A DNA stretch of 64,000 nt from Rhizobium sp. Root1220 (GTDB lineage: Bacteria > Pseudomonadota > Alphaproteobacteria > Rhizobiales > Rhizobiaceae). Shown one piece after another: positions 32,894 to 41,931 of the stretch. Position 1 is the first letter of the stretch. Every line of letters starts with the position of its first letter. The notes under the pieces were generated by a model, which worked only from the letters and a program-made list of their open reading frames with translations, made no database searches and was not told where the DNA came from. The stretch is taken from positions 172,888-236,887 of the forward strand of contig NZ_LMDG01000034.1 of the NCBI RefSeq assembly GCF_001426265.1. The letters are read 5' to 3'. The position numbers were made by a program, and so were the translations under genes.

Positions 32894-35356
32894 ATGAATA
32901 CCGTTTCGAAGCCCACCATTCCCTCCCCCGCCCCGCGCAGTTCGAAGCCGGAAATCCTCGCAGAAGAAATCATCGAGCGCCTGACCTACCGCATCGGCAA
33001 GGACGCCAAGGTCGCCAAGCCGCATGACTGGTTGACCGCAACCATTCTTGTCGTGCGCGACCGCATCATCGACAAGTGGATGGAGTCGACCCGCAAAGTC
33101 TATGCGACTGGCGACAAGCGCGTCTATTATCTATCGTTGGAGTTCCTCATCGGCCGCCTGATGCGCGACGCCGTGTCGAACCTCGGGCTCATGGAGCAGG
33201 TTCGCGACGCGCTCGCCTCGCTCGGCGTCGACGTCGCCGTCATTGCCGGGCTGGAACCTGACGCCGCCCTCGGCAACGGCGGCCTCGGTCGCCTCGCCGC
33301 GTGCTTCATGGAGAGCATGGCGACCGTCGAGATCCCGGCCTATGGCTACGGCATCCGCTACGTTCACGGCCTCTTCCGCCAGCAACTGGCCGATGGCTGG
33401 CAGGTGGAATTGCCCGAAAGCTGGCTCGCCCATGGCAACCCCTGGGAATTCGAGCGCCGCGAAAGCGCATATGAAATCGGCTTCGGCGGCTCGGTCGACG
33501 TCGCCAACAACGCCGAAGGCGAACCACGCTACGTCTGGAAGCCTGCCGAACGCGTCATCGCCGCCGCCTTCGACACCCCTGTGGTCGGTTGGCGCGGCAA
33601 GCGCGTCAACACGCTACGCCTCTGGTCGGCGCAGCCGATCGATCCGATCCTGCTCGATGCGTTCAACGCCGGCGACCACATCGGGGCGCTGCGTGAAAGC
33701 AACAAGGCTGAGAGCCTGACACGCGTCCTCTATCCGGCCGACGCTACGGCGGCCGGCCAGGAACTGCGGCTGCGCCAGGAGTTCTTCTTCTCGTCCGCCT
33801 CCTTGCAGGACATCCTGCGCCGGCACCTGCAGCAGTACGACGACTTTACCTCGCTGCCCGACAAGGTAGCGATCCATCTCAACGACACGCACCCGGCCGT
33901 TTCCATCGCTGAACTCATGCGCCTGCTCTGCGACGTGCACGGGCTGGAGTTCGATCAGGCCTGGGACATCACCCGCGGCACGATCGCCTATACCAATCAC
34001 ACGCTGCTGCCGGAAGCGTTGGAGAGCTGGCCGATCCCGTTGTTCGAGCGCCTGCTCCCGCGCCACATGCAGATCATATACGCGATCAACACCAAGATCC
34101 TGATCGAGGCCCGCAAGACAAAGAATTTCTCCGACACCGAAATCCGCTCGATCTCGCTGATCGAGGAAAGCGGCGAGCGCCGCGTACGCATGGGAAACCT
34201 TGCCTTCGTCGGCTCACACTCGATCAATGGCGTATCCGCCTTGCATACCGAGCTCATGAAGATCACGGTTTTTGCCGATCTGCATAAGCTCTATCCCGAC
34301 CGCATCAACAACAAGACCAACGGCATCACGCCGCGTCGCTGGCTGCAGCAATGCAACCCGGGTCTCACGAACCTTATCCGCGAGTCGATTGGCGACGACT
34401 TCCTGGACGATGCCGAAAAGCTGAAGCCGCTCGAAAAGTTCGCGGACGATGCCGGCTTCCAGGAGAAGTTCGCGGCGGTGAAGCGTGCAAACAAGGTCGC
34501 GCTATCGCAACTCGTCGCCAGCCGCATGGGCGTGAAGCTCGATCCGTCGGCAATGTTCGACATCCAGATCAAGCGCATCCATGAATACAAGCGGCAACTC
34601 CTGAACGTCATCGAGGCTGTTGCCCTCTACGACCAGATCCGCTCGCGCCCCGAGCTCGACTGGGTGCCGCGCGTGAAGCTTTTCGCCGGCAAGGCCGCAC
34701 CGAGCTATCACAACGCCAAGCTGATCATCAAGCTGATCAACGACGTCGCCCGCACGATCAACAACGACCCCGCTGTGCGCGGCCTGCTGAAGGTCGTCTT
34801 CGTGCCGAACTACAACGTGACGCTCGCCGAAGTCATGGTCCCGGCCGCCGACCTTTCCGAGCAGATCTCGACGGCCGGCATGGAAGCGTCCGGCACCGGC
34901 AACATGAAGTTCGGGCTGAACGGCGCACTCACCATCGGCACGCTGGATGGCGCCAACGTCGAAATGCGTGACAATGTCGGCGAAGACAACATCGTCATCT
35001 TCGGCCTGCGCGCCGACGAGGTCGCCAAGCTCCGCTCCGATGGCCACGATCCACGCGCCATCATCGAAGGCTCGCGTGAACTCTCCCAGGCCCTGTCCGC
35101 CATCAGCTCCGGCGTCTTCTCTCCCGACGACCGCAACCGGTATACCGCCCTTATCGATGGCATCTATGCCCACGACTGGTTCATGGTTGCGGCCGATTTC
35201 GACGCCTATGCCCAGGCGCAGCGCGACGTCGACCAGATCTGGACGAACCCGTCCTCCTGGTACTCGAAGACTATCCTCAATACGGCAAGGATGGGCTGGT
35301 TCTCGTCCGACCGGACGATACGGCAATATGCCAAGGAAATCTGGAGAGCGGGATGA
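32894..35356 (+). CDS. glgP: glycogen phosphorylase
   Basis: PLP-dependent alpha-glucan phosphorylase of 820 residues that releases glucose-1-phosphate from glycogen ends. Landmarks include YYLSLEFLIGRLMRDAVSNLG, the substrate-site segment HLNDTHPAVSIAELMR, and EASGTGNMKFGLNGALTIGTLDGANVEM with the PLP lysine in GNMKFG. Length and order match bacterial GlgP. It is the first gene of the glg operon; its end overlaps the glgB start by four bases. An N-terminal extension of about 20 residues is Ser/Pro-rich and probably disordered. Confidence 0.96.
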   Translation: MNTVSKPTIPSPAPRSSKPEILAEEIIERLTYRIGKDAKVAKPHDWLTATILVVRDRIIDKWMESTRKVYATGDKRVYYLSLEFLIGRLMRDAVSNLGLMEQVRDALASLGVDVAVIAGLEPDAALGNGGLGRLAACFMESMATVEIPAYGYGIRYVHGLFRQQLADGWQVELPESWLAHGNPWEFERRESAYEIGFGGSVDVANNAEGEPRYVWKPAERVIAAAFDTPVVGWRGKRVNTLRLWSAQPIDPILLDAFNAGDHIGALRESNKAESLTRVLYPADATAAGQELRLRQEFFFSSASLQDILRRHLQQYDDFTSLPDKVAIHLNDTHPAVSIAELMRLLCDVHGLEFDQAWDITRGTIAYTNHTLLPEALESWPIPLFERLLPRHMQIIYAINTKILIEARKTKNFSDTEIRSISLIEESGERRVRMGNLAFVGSHSINGVSALHTELMKITVFADLHKLYPDRINNKTNGITPRRWLQQCNPGLTNLIRESIGDDFLDDAEKLKPLEKFADDAGFQEKFAAVKRANKVALSQLVASRMGVKLDPSAMFDIQIKRIHEYKRQLLNVIEAVALYDQIRSRPELDWVPRVKLFAGKAAPSYHNAKLIIKLINDVARTINNDPAVRGLLKVVFVPNYNVTLAEVMVPAADLSEQISTAGMEASGTGNMKFGLNGALTIGTLDGANVEMRDNVGEDNIVIFGLRADEVAKLRSDGHDPRAIIEGSRELSQALSAISSGVFSPDDRNRYTALIDGIYAHDWFMVAADFDAYAQAQRDVDQIWTNPSSWYSKTILNTARMGWFSSDRTIRQYAKEIWRAG

Positions 35357-37560
35357 AAACGCCGAAAGCTGCCGCTGAAGCCAAGCTTCCCTGGGAAATT
35401 TCGGCAGACGAGATAGCGGCTATCCTTGCGGGTTCGCATGCAAATCCCTTTGCCGTCCTCGGCGTACACAAGTCGGGCGATGCCTACGTCGCCCGGTGCT
35501 TCGTCCCCGGCGCGGAGGAAATCACCGCGATGTCGCTGGATGGCAGCGTTGTCGGCGAATTGAAACAGCAGCATTCGGACGGCTTTTTCGCCGGTCCAGT
35601 TTCCTTGACGAAGCAACAGCCGGTGCGCTATCGCGCCCGCCGCGGCGATGCCGAGTGGGCGGTGACAGACCCCTACAGCTTCGGTCCTGTACTCGGCCCG
35701 ATGGACGACTACTTCGCGCGTGAGGGGTCGGATCTGCGGTTGTTCGACAAGATGGGAGCGCACTGGATCAAGCATGAGGGCGCGCAGGGCATCCACTTCG
35801 CCGTCTGGGCTCCGAACGCCCAGCGAGTCTCCGTTGTCGGCGATTTCAACGGCTGGGACGGCCGCCGTCATGTCATGCGCTTCCGCACCAGCGCCGGCAT
35901 CTGGGAGATATTCGCGCCCGATGTCCCGACGGGCGTGCCGTACAAGTTCGAGATCCGCGGCCAGGACGGCGTCCTTCTGCCGCTGAAGGCGGATCCTTTC
36001 GCCCGCCGCAGCGAACTGCGCCCCAAGACTGCCTCGGTCACTGCACCGGAGCTCCTCCAGGAATGGGACGACGAGGCGCATCTCGAGCACTGGCGAACGA
36101 TAGACAAGCGCCGGCAGCCGATTTCGATCTACGAGGTGCATGCTGGCTCCTGGCAACGGGCGGAGGATGGCTCGTTCCTGTCGTGGGATGAACTCGCCTC
36201 CCGCCTGATCCCGTACTGCGCGGACATGGGCTTTACCCACATCGAATTCCTGCCGATCACCGAGCATCCCTACGATCCCTCCTGGGGCTACCAGACGACC
36301 GGCCTTTACGCCCCAACGGCCCGCTTCGGCGAACCGGAAGGCTTTGCCCGCTTCGTCAACGGCTGCCACAAGGTCGGCATCGGCGTCATCCTCGACTGGG
36401 TGCCGGCCCACTTCCCGACCGACGAGCATGGTCTCGGCTGGTTCGACGGGACCGCGCTCTACGAACATGAGGATCCACGCAAGGGCTTTCACCCTGACTG
36501 GAACACGGCAATCTACAATTTCGGCCGCACCGAGGTCGTGGCCTACCTTGTCAACAACGCGCTTTATTGGGCCGAGAAGTTTCATCTCGACGGCCTGCGC
36601 GTCGACGCCGTGGCCTCGATGCTTTACCTCGACTATTCCCGCAAGCATGGCGAGTGGATCCCGAACGAGTACGGCGGCAATGAAAATCTGGAGGCCGTCC
36701 GTTTCCTTCAGAGCATGAATACCCGGATCTATGCGGATCATGCCGGCGTCATGACGATCGCCGAGGAATCCACATCCTGGCCAAAGGTCTCGCAGCCGGT
36801 TCACGAGGGCGGCCTCGGCTTCGGATTCAAGTGGAACATGGGCTTCATGCACGACACGCTGAGCTACATGGGCCGCGAGCCAATCCACCGCAAGCATCAC
36901 CACAACGAACTGACGTTCGGGCTTCTCTACGCCTATTCGGAAAATTTCGTGCTGCCGCTGTCACACGATGAGGTCGTGCACGGCAAGGGTTCGCTGATCG
37001 CCAAGATGCCCGGCGACGACTGGCAGCGGTTCGCCAACCTGCGTGCCTACTACGCCTTCATGTGGGGCTATCCCGGCAAGAAACTTCTCTTCATGGGCCA
37101 GGAATTCGCACAGTGGAGCGAGTGGAACGAGGCAACCTCGCTCGACTGGAACCTGCTGCAGTATCCCATGCACGAAGGTGTACGCCGCCTGGTGCGGGAT
37201 CTGAATTTTACGTACCGCAGCAAGCCGGCACTTCATGCCCGCGATTGCGAAGGCGACGGTTTCGAGTGGCTGATTGCGGACGACCACGAGAATTCGGTCC
37301 TCGCCTGGCTGCGCAAGGCGCCGGGAGAAAAACCGGTCGCAGTCATCAGCAACCTGACGCCGGTATACCGCGAGAACTATTCTGTCCGTCTGCCCTTGGA
37401 GGGGCGCTGGCGGGAAATCCTGAATACCGATGCCGACATTTATGGCGGCAGCGGCAAGGGCAATGGAGGACGGGTGCAGGCCGTCAATGCCGGCGGTAGC
37501 ATCGCCGCGACGATCACCTTGCCGCCCTTGGCGACGATCATGCTTGAACCTGAGACTTGA
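35353..37560 (+). CDS. glgB: 1,4-alpha-glucan branching enzyme
   Basis: GH13 branching enzyme of 735 residues that makes alpha-1,6 branches in glycogen. Order: an N1 domain, a CBM48 domain (GIHFAVWAPNAQRVSVVGDFNGWDG), and the (beta/alpha)8 catalytic barrel with EFLPITEHPYDPSWGYQTTGLYAPTARFG, nucleophile Asp in FHLDGLRVDAVASMLYLDYSR, acid Glu in TIAEESTSWP and LSHDEVVHGKGSL. The C-terminal beta domain ends ITLPPLATIMLEPET. The start overlaps the glgP stop (ATGA). Confidence 0.96.
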   Translation: MKTPKAAAEAKLPWEISADEIAAILAGSHANPFAVLGVHKSGDAYVARCFVPGAEEITAMSLDGSVVGELKQQHSDGFFAGPVSLTKQQPVRYRARRGDAEWAVTDPYSFGPVLGPMDDYFAREGSDLRLFDKMGAHWIKHEGAQGIHFAVWAPNAQRVSVVGDFNGWDGRRHVMRFRTSAGIWEIFAPDVPTGVPYKFEIRGQDGVLLPLKADPFARRSELRPKTASVTAPELLQEWDDEAHLEHWRTIDKRRQPISIYEVHAGSWQRAEDGSFLSWDELASRLIPYCADMGFTHIEFLPITEHPYDPSWGYQTTGLYAPTARFGEPEGFARFVNGCHKVGIGVILDWVPAHFPTDEHGLGWFDGTALYEHEDPRKGFHPDWNTAIYNFGRTEVVAYLVNNALYWAEKFHLDGLRVDAVASMLYLDYSRKHGEWIPNEYGGNENLEAVRFLQSMNTRIYADHAGVMTIAEESTSWPKVSQPVHEGGLGFGFKWNMGFMHDTLSYMGREPIHRKHHHNELTFGLLYAYSENFVLPLSHDEVVHGKGSLIAKMPGDDWQRFANLRAYYAFMWGYPGKKLLFMGQEFAQWSEWNEATSLDWNLLQYPMHEGVRRLVRDLNFTYRSKPALHARDCEGDGFEWLIADDHENSVLAWLRKAPGEKPVAVISNLTPVYRENYSVRLPLEGRWREILNTDADIYGGSGKGNGGRVQAVNAGGSIAATITLPPLATIMLEPET

Positions 37561-37580
37561 AGACTGGTGGGAGGACAAAA

Positions 37581-38843
37581 ATGGTAGAAAAACGCATTCA
37601 GCCACTTGCCCGCGATGCAATGGCCTATGTTCTAGCCGGCGGTCGGGGAAGCCGCCTCAAGGAACTCACCGACCGCCGCGCAAAGCCGGCGGTCTATTTC
37701 GGCGGCAAGTCGCGCATCATCGACTTCGCACTATCGAACGCGCTGAACTCCGGTATCCGCCGTATCGGCGTTGCGACCCAGTACAAGGCGCATTCGCTGA
37801 TCCGCCACATGCAGCGCGGCTGGAACTTCTTCCGTCCCGAGCGAAACGAGAGCTTCGACATCCTGCCGGCGTCGCAGCGCGTCTCGGAAACGCAGTGGTA
37901 CGAAGGCACCGCCGACGCCGTCTACCAGAACATCGACATCATCCAGGATTACGGCGTCGAGTATATGGTCATCCTCGCCGGCGACCATATCTACAAGATG
38001 GACTACGAGAACATGCTGCAGCAGCATGTCGATTCCGGCGCGGACGTCACGATCGGCTGCCTTGAAGTGCCCCGCATGGAGGCTGTCGGCTTCGGGGTCA
38101 TGCATGTCGACAAGACCGATCGCATCATCGACTTCATCGAAAAGCCTGCCGATCCGCCGGGCATTCCCGACAAGCCGGAATTCGCGCTTGCGTCCATGGG
38201 CATTTACGTCTTCCACACGAAATTCCTGATCGATGCGCTGCGCCGCGATGCTGCCGATCCGAATTCCAGCAAGGATTTCGGCAAGGACATCATCCCCTAC
38301 ATCGTCAAGAACGGTAGGGCGATCGCCCACCGCTTCGCCAATTCCTGTATCCGCTCCGATTTCGAGCGCGAGCCCTACTGGCGCGACGTCGGAACCATCG
38401 ACGCCTATTGGCAGGCCAACATCGACCTGACCGCGATCGTTCCCGAACTCGATATCTACGACAAGTCATGGCCGATCTGGACCTACGCCGAGATCTCGCC
38501 GCCGGCGAAATTCGTGCACGACGACGAGAACCGCCGTGGTTCGGCGACATCCTCGGTCGTCGCCGGCGATTGCATCATCTCGGGGGCAACCCTCAACAAG
38601 AGCCTGCTTTTCACCGGTGTGCGCGCCAACTCCTATTCCAAGCTGGATGGCGCCGTCGTTCTGCCGAGCGTCAAGATCGGCCGCCACGCCCAACTCAAGG
38701 ACGTCGTGATCGATCATGGCGTCATCATTCCCGAAGGCCTCGTGGTTGGCGAGGATCCGATACTTGACGCCAAGCGCTTTCGCCGCAGCGAAGGCGGCAT
38801 TTGCCTGATTACGCAGCCAATGATCGACAAGCTGGGTCTGTAG
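37581..38843 (+). CDS. glgC: glucose-1-phosphate adenylyltransferase (ADP-glucose pyrophosphorylase)
   Basis: Makes ADP-glucose from ATP and glucose-1-phosphate, the committed step of glycogen synthesis. The 420-residue length equals that of other rhizobial GlgC proteins. Motifs are AYVLAGGRGSRLKELTDRRAKPAVYFGGKSRIIDF (nucleotide binding and N-terminal effector region), the catalytic Asp in VEYMVILAGDHIYKMDY, and IIDFIEKPADPP (sugar-phosphate lysine). The C-terminal left-handed beta-helix is present. Start at 37581 with GGGAGGA upstream; the longer frame to 37557 has no site. Third gene of the operon. Confidence 0.97.
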   Translation: MVEKRIQPLARDAMAYVLAGGRGSRLKELTDRRAKPAVYFGGKSRIIDFALSNALNSGIRRIGVATQYKAHSLIRHMQRGWNFFRPERNESFDILPASQRVSETQWYEGTADAVYQNIDIIQDYGVEYMVILAGDHIYKMDYENMLQQHVDSGADVTIGCLEVPRMEAVGFGVMHVDKTDRIIDFIEKPADPPGIPDKPEFALASMGIYVFHTKFLIDALRRDAADPNSSKDFGKDIIPYIVKNGRAIAHRFANSCIRSDFEREPYWRDVGTIDAYWQANIDLTAIVPELDIYDKSWPIWTYAEISPPAKFVHDDENRRGSATSSVVAGDCIISGATLNKSLLFTGVRANSYSKLDGAVVLPSVKIGRHAQLKDVVIDHGVIIPEGLVVGEDPILDAKRFRRSEGGICLITQPMIDKLGL

Positions 38844-38846
38844 CAC

Positions 38847-40289
38847 ATGAAAGTTCTTTCGGTTTCGTCCGAAGTCTTCCCTTTGATCAAGACAGGGGGC
38901 CTGGCCGACGTGGCCGGCGCCCTGCCAATAGCACTAAAGCGGTTCGGCATCGAAACGAAGACCCTCATGCCCGGCTACCCCGCGGTGATGAAGGCCATTC
39001 GCAATCCCGTCGTCCGACTGCAGTTCGACGATCTCTTGGGTGAGCCTGCGACGATCCTGGAGGTGGAGCACGAGGGAATTGACGTCCTCGTGCTTGATGC
39101 ACCCGCCTATTACGATCGCTCCGGCGGTCCGTATCTTGACCGGTCCGGAAAGGATTATCCGGACAACTGGCGCCGCTTCGCGGCCCTTTCGCTTGCCGGC
39201 GCCGAAATTGCCGCGGGGCTGATGCCCGGCTGGCGGCCGGATCTCGTTCATACGCATGACTGGCAGGCCGCTATGACCTCGGTCTACATGCGCTACTATC
39301 CGACGCCGGAGCTGCCAAGCATCCTGACGATCCACAATATCGCGTTCCAGGGCCAGTTCGGCGCCGAAATATTCCCCGGCCTCCGGCTGCCGCCGCATGC
39401 CTTCTCCGCCGAAAGCATCGAATACTACGACAGTATCGGCTTCCTGAAGGGAGGCATGAAGACCGCGCACGCGATCACCACGGTGAGCCCATCTTATGCC
39501 GCCGAAATCCTGTCTCCCGAGTTCGGCATGGGGCTTGAGGGCGTCATCGCGAGCCGCGTCGATTCCCTGCATGGCATCGTCAACGGCATCGACGCCGATA
39601 TCTGGAACCCGGCGACGGACCCCGTTGTCCACACCCACTACAATGCATCGACACTGAAGAACCGTGTCGAGAACCGCACCTCGATCGCCGATTTTTTCGG
39701 CCTTCATCACGACAGCGCTCCCATCCTCTGCGTCATCAGCCGCCTGACCTGGCAGAAGGGAATGGACCTCATCGCCGCTACGGCCGACGAGATCGTCGGT
39801 ATGGGCGGCAAACTTGCCATCCTCGGCTCGGGCGAAGCGGCGATCGAAGGCTCGTTGCTTGCCGCTGCCGCGCGTCACCCGGGCCGGATCGGCGTCTCCA
39901 TCGGTTACAACGAGCCGATGTCCCACCTGATGCAGGCAGGCTGCGACGCGATCGTCATCCCCTCTCGTTTCGAACCCTGCGGGCTGACGCAGCTTTACGG
40001 ATTGCGCTACGGTTGCGTGCCGATCGTCGCCCGCACGGGCGGGCTGAATGACACGGTGATCGACGCCAACCATGCGGGCCTTGCGGCCAAGGTGGCAACA
40101 GGAATACAATTTTCGCCTGTAACCGTGTCTGGTCTGTTGCAGGCAATCCGCCGTGCGCTAAATCTCTACAGCGATCAAAAGGTCTGGACCCAATTGCAAA
40201 AGCAGGGCATGAAATCGGATGTTTCGTGGGAGAAAAGCGCCGAGCGCTATGCTGCCCTCTATTCAAGCCTCGCCCCGAAAGGCAAGTGA
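38847..40289 (+). CDS. glgA: glycogen synthase (ADP-glucose type)
   Basis: GT5 glucosyltransferase of 480 residues that extends alpha-1,4-glucan chains from ADP-glucose. The N-terminal KTGGLADVAGALP motif, with Lys15 in the donor site, and the C-terminal GT-B site IVIPSRFEPCGLTQLYGLRYGCVPIVARTGGL are diagnostic. It lies three bases after glgC and seven before pgm. Confidence 0.97.
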   Translation: MKVLSVSSEVFPLIKTGGLADVAGALPIALKRFGIETKTLMPGYPAVMKAIRNPVVRLQFDDLLGEPATILEVEHEGIDVLVLDAPAYYDRSGGPYLDRSGKDYPDNWRRFAALSLAGAEIAAGLMPGWRPDLVHTHDWQAAMTSVYMRYYPTPELPSILTIHNIAFQGQFGAEIFPGLRLPPHAFSAESIEYYDSIGFLKGGMKTAHAITTVSPSYAAEILSPEFGMGLEGVIASRVDSLHGIVNGIDADIWNPATDPVVHTHYNASTLKNRVENRTSIADFFGLHHDSAPILCVISRLTWQKGMDLIAATADEIVGMGGKLAILGSGEAAIEGSLLAAAARHPGRIGVSIGYNEPMSHLMQAGCDAIVIPSRFEPCGLTQLYGLRYGCVPIVARTGGLNDTVIDANHAGLAAKVATGIQFSPVTVSGLLQAIRRALNLYSDQKVWTQLQKQGMKSDVSWEKSAERYAALYSSLAPKGK

Positions 40290-40295
40290 CAGAAA

Positions 40296-41927
40296 ATGAA
40301 CAAGTCCGTATCCACTACGCCCTACCAGGATCAGAAGCCCGGCACCTCCGGCCTTCGCAAGAAAGTTCCCGAATTCCAGCAACCGAATTACGCCGAGAAC
40401 TTCATCCAGTCGATCTTCGATTCGCTGGAGAGCTACCAGGGCAAGTGCCTCGTCATCGGTGGCGACGGACGCTACTACAACAAGGAAGTCATCCAGAAGG
40501 CGATCAAGATGGCCGCCGCCAACGGCTTCGGCAAGGTGATCGTCGGCAAGGGTGGCATTCTGTCGACACCGGCAGCGTCCCATGTCATTCGCAAGTACAA
40601 GGCTTTTGGCGGCATCATTCTCTCCGCCAGCCACAATCCCGGCGGCCCGACCGAAGACTTCGGCATCAAGTACAACATCGGCAACGGCGGTCCGGCGCCT
40701 GAAAAGATCACCGACGCGATCTATGCGCGCACCAAGGTGATCGACAGCTACAAGATCGCCGACTTCGCCGACGTCAACCTCGATCGCATCGGCAAGGACG
40801 AACTGCCGGGCGGTATGATTCTGTCGGTCCTCGATTCGGTCGAAGACTACACGGCGCTCATGGAAGAGCTGTTCGATTTCACAGCCATCCGCAATCTCAT
40901 CAGCCTCGGCTTCCGCGTCGCCTTCGATGCGATGAGCGCGGTCACCGGCCCCTATGCCAAGGAGATCTTCGAGAGCCGCCTCGGGGCGCCGTCGGGATCG
41001 GTCCGCAATTTCATGCCGCTGCCCGACTTCGGCGGCCACCATCCCGACCCGAACCCGGTCCACTGCAAGGAACTCTACGACGAGATGATGGGCGACGACG
41101 CGCCCGACTTCGGCGCTGCCTCCGACGGCGACGGCGACCGCAATCTCATCATCGGCCGTGGCATCTTCGTGACGCCGTCCGACAGCCTGGCAATCCTCGC
41201 AGCCAATGCCCACCTTGCTCCGGGCTATTCCGGCGGCCTCGCGGGCATTGCTCGCTCCATGCCGACCTCGGGCGCGGCCGACCGCGTCGCAGAAAAGCGC
41301 GGCATCGGCATGTACGAGACGCCGACCGGCTGGAAATTCTTCGGCAACCTGCTCGACGCCGGAATGGCGACGATCTGCGGCGAGGAAAGTGCCGGCACCG
41401 GCTCCAACCATGTACGCGAAAAGGACGGCCTTTGGGCGGTTCTGCTGTGGCTCAACATTTTGGCCGTGCGTGGCGAAAGCGTTCAGGACATCGTCACGCA
41501 ACACTGGCAGACCTACGGCCGCAACTACTACTCGCGCCACGACTACGAAGGTGTCGACACCGATGCAGCCAATGGGCTGATGGCAAACCTGCGTGAACAG
41601 CTCGCCACGTTGCCAGGCAAGACGTTCGGTTCTCTGAAGGTCGAAAAAGCCGATGATTTCGCGTATCACGATCCGATCGACAAGTCGGTGAGCGAGCATC
41701 AGGGCATCCGCGTGATGTTCGAGGGCGGCTCGCGCGTGGTGTTCCGCCTCTCCGGCACGGGCACCTCGGGCGCGACGCTGCGCGTCTACATCGAACGCTA
41801 CGAACCGGATTCGAGCCGCCACAACATCGAGACCCAGGAAGCGCTTGCCGACCTGATCGCCGCAGCCGAAACCATCGCCGATATTCGCAGCCGAACCGGA
41901 CGCGACGCTCCTTCCGTCATCACCTGA
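40296..41927 (+). CDS. pgm: phosphoglucomutase
   Basis: Interconverts glucose-1-phosphate and glucose-6-phosphate, linking glycogen to central metabolism and to surface-polysaccharide precursors. In Agrobacterium the same locus is exoC/pscA and is needed for succinoglycan and cyclic glucan. The 543-residue protein has the active serine loop ILSASHNPGGPTEDFGIKYN, the metal loop AASDGDGDRNLIIG, the sugar loop CGEESAGTGSNHVREKDG and the phosphate-binding RLSGTGTSGATLR. A textbook alpha-PGM; not the PGM/PMM short form. Confidence 0.96.
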   Translation: MNKSVSTTPYQDQKPGTSGLRKKVPEFQQPNYAENFIQSIFDSLESYQGKCLVIGGDGRYYNKEVIQKAIKMAAANGFGKVIVGKGGILSTPAASHVIRKYKAFGGIILSASHNPGGPTEDFGIKYNIGNGGPAPEKITDAIYARTKVIDSYKIADFADVNLDRIGKDELPGGMILSVLDSVEDYTALMEELFDFTAIRNLISLGFRVAFDAMSAVTGPYAKEIFESRLGAPSGSVRNFMPLPDFGGHHPDPNPVHCKELYDEMMGDDAPDFGAASDGDGDRNLIIGRGIFVTPSDSLAILAANAHLAPGYSGGLAGIARSMPTSGAADRVAEKRGIGMYETPTGWKFFGNLLDAGMATICGEESAGTGSNHVREKDGLWAVLLWLNILAVRGESVQDIVTQHWQTYGRNYYSRHDYEGVDTDAANGLMANLREQLATLPGKTFGSLKVEKADDFAYHDPIDKSVSEHQGIRVMFEGGSRVVFRLSGTGTSGATLRVYIERYEPDSSRHNIETQEALADLIAAAETIADIRSRTGRDAPSVIT

Positions 41928-41931
41928 CGAC